9,492 bases of DNA from Coriobacteriia bacterium (GTDB lineage Bacteria > Actinomycetota > Coriobacteriia > Anaerosomatales > JAUVQN01), in the NCBI GenBank assembly GCA_030598125.1, contig JAUVQN010000045.1:1-9492 (forward strand), given 5' to 3'. The position numbers were made by a program, and so were the translations under genes. A model generated the notes under the pieces. It had not been told where the DNA came from. It made no database searches and saw only the letters and a list, made by a program, of their open reading frames with translations. Shown here in pieces: positions 7,226 through 9,492 of this stretch (the stretch's first letter is position 1; the number at the start of each line of letters is the position of its first letter).

Positions 7226-8041
7226 CTACTGCTCCGCGTCCAGCTCGCGGATGATCTCCTGTGCCGCCTCCTCGATCGCACGATCCCCGGTCCACACGAG
7301 CGTGCAGCCGATGCGGCGCATGACGCGCCTCGCCGCCGTCAGGTCCCGCTCCACGGCGTCGCGGCTCGCGTACGAGCCGCCGAAGGAGCCCATCTCGGCG
7401 GCCCGCTTCGCACGTATCTTCACGAGCAGGTCCGGCTCTGTCATGAGACCGAACACCTTGCGTCGCTCCACGTCGAACAGCTCGGGCGGCGGTTCCACGT
7501 CGGCCATAAGCGGCATGTTCGCCACCGCGTGACCGCGGAACGCGAGGTACATCGAGAGCGGTGTCTTCGACGTCCTCGACGCCCCTATCAGCACCACGTC
7601 GGCGTGCGTGAGCTCCTCAGGGTGTTTCCCGTCGTCGTGGCGGAACGCGAACTCGAGCGCCTCGAACCACTGCAGCGTGCCGCGCCCGGTCCTCAGCGTG
7701 CCGCCGGAGCGCCACAACGGCTCCCGGCCCGAGATCTCCGAGAGGAGACCGACGGTCGCTCCCATGACGTCCACCGCCTGCACGACCCCCGTCTCGACGA
7801 GCCGGTCCATCTCCGCCCTCAGGTCCGGGTTCGCGAGCGTGTAGACGACGGCGCACGGCGCGTCTCGGCATCTCGTGTACGCCCAGTCCTGCAGCTGGCG
7901 CACCGACGACATCCGGGGGGCGCGGGTCACCTTGAACTCGCCGTCGCCGAACTGGGTGAGGGCCGCGCGGGATACCTGCTCAGCGGTCTCGCCGAGCGAG
8001 TCGGAGACGACGTACAGCCGGTGCGGTGCCGTCTGATCCAT
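7226..8041 (-). CDS. PPDK regulatory protein: bifunctional Ser/Thr kinase and phosphorylase (DUF299/PPSR family)
   Basis: Family members inactivate PPDK (or, in a sister group, PEP synthetase) by ADP-dependent phosphorylation of a Thr beside the catalytic His. They reactivate it by Pi-dependent phosphorolysis that releases PPi. The protein has 271 residues, the family's usual length. Seen: the N-terminal signature YVVSDSLGETAEQ at 10-22 and the P-loop-like GASRTSKTPLSMYLA at 153-167 that binds the nucleotide. The neighbour ppdK, with its target Thr464 in TSH, argues for the PPDK-regulating rather than the PEP-synthetase-regulating branch. ATG 8041 lies 4 nt after the glyS stop with only GAGG close by, so translation is probably coupled to glyS. 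No other start fits, since the conserved VSDS region follows within 12 residues. The gap to ppdK is 98 nt. Confidence 0.95.
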   Translation of the reverse strand: MDQTAPHRLYVVSDSLGETAEQVSRAALTQFGDGEFKVTRAPRMSSVRQLQDWAYTRCRDAPCAVVYTLANPDLRAEMDRLVETGVVQAVDVMGATVGLLSEISGREPLWRSGGTLRTGRGTLQWFEALEFAFRHDDGKHPEELTHADVVLIGASRTSKTPLSMYLAFRGHAVANMPLMADVEPPPELFDVERRKVFGLMTEPDLLVKIRAKRAAEMGSFGGSYASRDAVERDLTAARRVMRRIGCTLVWTGDRAIEEAAQEIIRELDAEQ

Positions 8042-8045
8042 CGCC

Positions 8046-9492
8046 TCAGTCCGCGAGCGCGCTGAAGTCGGCGTACTGCGAGAAGAGCGCCACGAACCGG
8101 TTCAGAAGCTTGAGGCGGTTCTCCTTGAGCGTCTCGTCCTCGTCCATCACGAGGACCTCTTCGAAGAACACGTCGATGGGGGCGCGCAGTCCCCCCAGGA
8201 GCTCGAGCACGCGAGGGTAGTCGGCCGCGGCCATCGCGTCGGCCACCTCGGTCTCGGCCGATCCCATGGCCTCCAGCAGGGCACGCTCCTCGTCGCCCAT
8301 GAGCGAGGCGTCCGTCTCGACGCCGAGCTCTGGCTTGCTCAGATTCTTCGCCCTCGTGAACGCCACCGAGAGATCCGCGATCGCCTTGCGGCGGCGGACG
8401 GCCGTGAGCGCTTCAGCGCGACGCACCGCGTCGGCCGGATCGTCTCCGGACGAGGCGAGGATCGCCTCCACGGTGTCGTAGGCGTGGCCGCGGTCCTTGA
8501 GCACCGTCTCCATCCGGCCGAGCACGAATCCCTTGACCGCGCGCCCGACGTCCTGCTTCTGAAGACCTTCGACGACACCCTCGTATCCCTCGAGCGCCGC
8601 GGCTATGGCGTCGTCGAGCGCCACGCGCAAATCGCGCTCGATGATGATGCGGAGTATGCCCAGTGCGCTCCGCCTCAGCGCATAGGGATCCGCGGAGCCG
8701 GTGGGAGCCATCCCGATGGCGAAGATGCCGACGATCGAATCGAGCTTGTCCGCGATGGACACCACGGCCCCCGCCTCGGACACGGGGATCTCGTCGCCCG
8801 CATGGCGCGGAAGGTAGTGCTCCTCGATGGCTCCGGCGACCTGCCGAGCCTCCCCGGCCGCGAGCGCGTAGTGCCGGCCCATCACGCCCTGGAGCGTCGG
8901 GAACTCGACCACCATGCTCGTGACCAGGTCCGCCTTGCACAGATGTGCGGCACGTTCCGACCACGCGGCCACGTCCGGGCCCGCACCCATCTGGCTACAT
9001 AGGTCACCAGCCAACGTCTCGATGCGCTCGACCCGGGCGGCGACGGTGCCGAGCCGCTCCTGGAAGACGATGTCCTCTAGCATCGGCACGAACTCCTCGA
9101 GCGGACGCGCGGTGTCCTCCCGGTAGAAGAAGGCGGCGTCGGCGAGACGCGCGCGAAGCACGCGTTCGTGACCGGCCACGATCTCGGCGGTGTGCGCGGG
9201 GTCGCCGTTGTGGACGACCACGAACGCGGCCACGAGGTTCGCGTCGGCGTCCTGCACCGGAAAGTAGCGCTGGTGCGACTCCATCGCGGTCTCGAGCACG
9301 TCTCTCGGGACCTCGAGGAACTCCTCGTCGAAGCGGCCCATCGCCACGGACGGCCACTCCACCAGGTTCACGACCTCCCGGAACGTCTTGTCGTGCACGA
9401 CGACCTCGGCGTCCTCGTCGTCGTTGCACGCCTGGATGCCCGTCTTGATCAGCTCGGCGCGCTGCACCGGCTCGACCACGACCTTGCCCGCG
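8046..9492 (-). CDS. glyS: Glycyl-tRNA synthetase beta subunit, C-terminal 481 residues (5' end outside window)
   Basis: Beta chain of the alpha2-beta2 bacterial glycyl-tRNA synthetase, which with GlyQ charges tRNA-Gly; the beta chain carries HD-like and tRNA-binding regions. The frame is open from the right edge (first complete codon at 9491) to TGA at 8046-8048, giving 481 of the usual roughly 680-700 residues. Family stretches seen: VVVHDKTFREVVNLVEWPS, MESHQRYFPVQD, the EFPTLQGVMGRHYA box, DKLDSIVGIFAIG followed by PTGSADPYALRRSALGILRI, and the C-terminal IDVFFEEVLVMDEDETLKENRLKLL. The GTG at 9479 is internal, not a start, because in-frame homologous sequence continues to the edge. PPSR starts 4 nt later. 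glyQ is expected just upstream, outside the window. The separate-subunit form differs from the single-chain enzyme of Mycobacterium and Streptomyces. Confidence 0.97.
   Translation of the reverse strand, partial: AGKVVVEPVQRAELIKTGIQACNDDEDAEVVVHDKTFREVVNLVEWPSVAMGRFDEEFLEVPRDVLETAMESHQRYFPVQDADANLVAAFVVVHNGDPAHTAEIVAGHERVLRARLADAAFFYREDTARPLEEFVPMLEDIVFQERLGTVAARVERIETLAGDLCSQMGAGPDVAAWSERAAHLCKADLVTSMVVEFPTLQGVMGRHYALAAGEARQVAGAIEEHYLPRHAGDEIPVSEAGAVVSIADKLDSIVGIFAIGMAPTGSADPYALRRSALGILRIIIERDLRVALDDAIAAALEGYEGVVEGLQKQDVGRAVKGFVLGRMETVLKDRGHAYDTVEAILASSGDDPADAVRRAEALTAVRRRKAIADLSVAFTRAKNLSKPELGVETDASLMGDEERALLEAMGSAETEVADAMAAADYPRVLELLGGLRAPIDVFFEEVLVMDEDETLKENRLKLLNRFVALFSQYADFSALAD

Noticed and set aside
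7128..7295. N-terminal extension of ppdK from ATG 7295 into the PPSR gene
   Set aside because: The extra 56 residues are not PPDK-like and overlap PPSR. The TTG at 7127 has a suitable ribosome site and is followed directly by the conserved domain.

Overview
The window is a single minus-strand gene train from a high-GC bacterium (about two-thirds G+C by eye). In transcription order, right to left, it holds glyS (3' part), a PPDK regulatory kinase/phosphorylase (PPSR, DUF299 family), ppdK, dgt, hppA and dnaG (5' part). No coding gene is supported on the plus strand; the long plus-strand open frames are shadows of the strong GC codon bias. I see no mobile elements, CRISPR arrays or RNA genes.

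The backbone glyQ-glyS-ppsR-(ppdK)-dgt-dnaG-rpoD resembles an arrangement known in Bacillota and some deep Actinomycetota; Bacillus subtilis, for example, has glyQ-glyS-ccpN-yqfL-yqxD-dnaG-sigA. The two-subunit type of glycyl-tRNA synthetase, with PPDK and a K+-type membrane pyrophosphatase in a high-GC genome, suggests a Coriobacteriia-like actinobacterium or a high-GC Bacillota member. This taxon call is an inference with modest confidence.

Layout: 9492-8046 glyS (beginning lies outside); 4 nt later PPSR (8041-7226); a 98-nt gap with possible RNA hairpins; ppdK (7127-4455, TTG start); 19 nt later dgt (4435-3392, GTG start); a 124-nt gap holding a good sigma70-type promoter; hppA (3267-1162); a 123-nt gap with a 12-bp hairpin; dnaG (1038 to the left edge, first 346 residues). 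Gene density is very high and no gene-free stretch exceeds 125 bases.

Functionally, several genes meet at inorganic pyrophosphate. PPDK interconverts pyruvate/ATP/Pi with PEP/AMP/PPi. PPSR switches PPDK off (ADP-dependent Thr phosphorylation) and on again (Pi-dependent, releasing PPi). The membrane pyrophosphatase converts PPi energy into an ion gradient. GlyRS and primase release PPi, and the dGTPase-family protein adjusts dNTP pools. No obviously new system is visible. The most interesting point is the placement of hppA, with its own promoter and a possible terminator, inside an otherwise conserved housekeeping gene train next to ppdK and its regulator.
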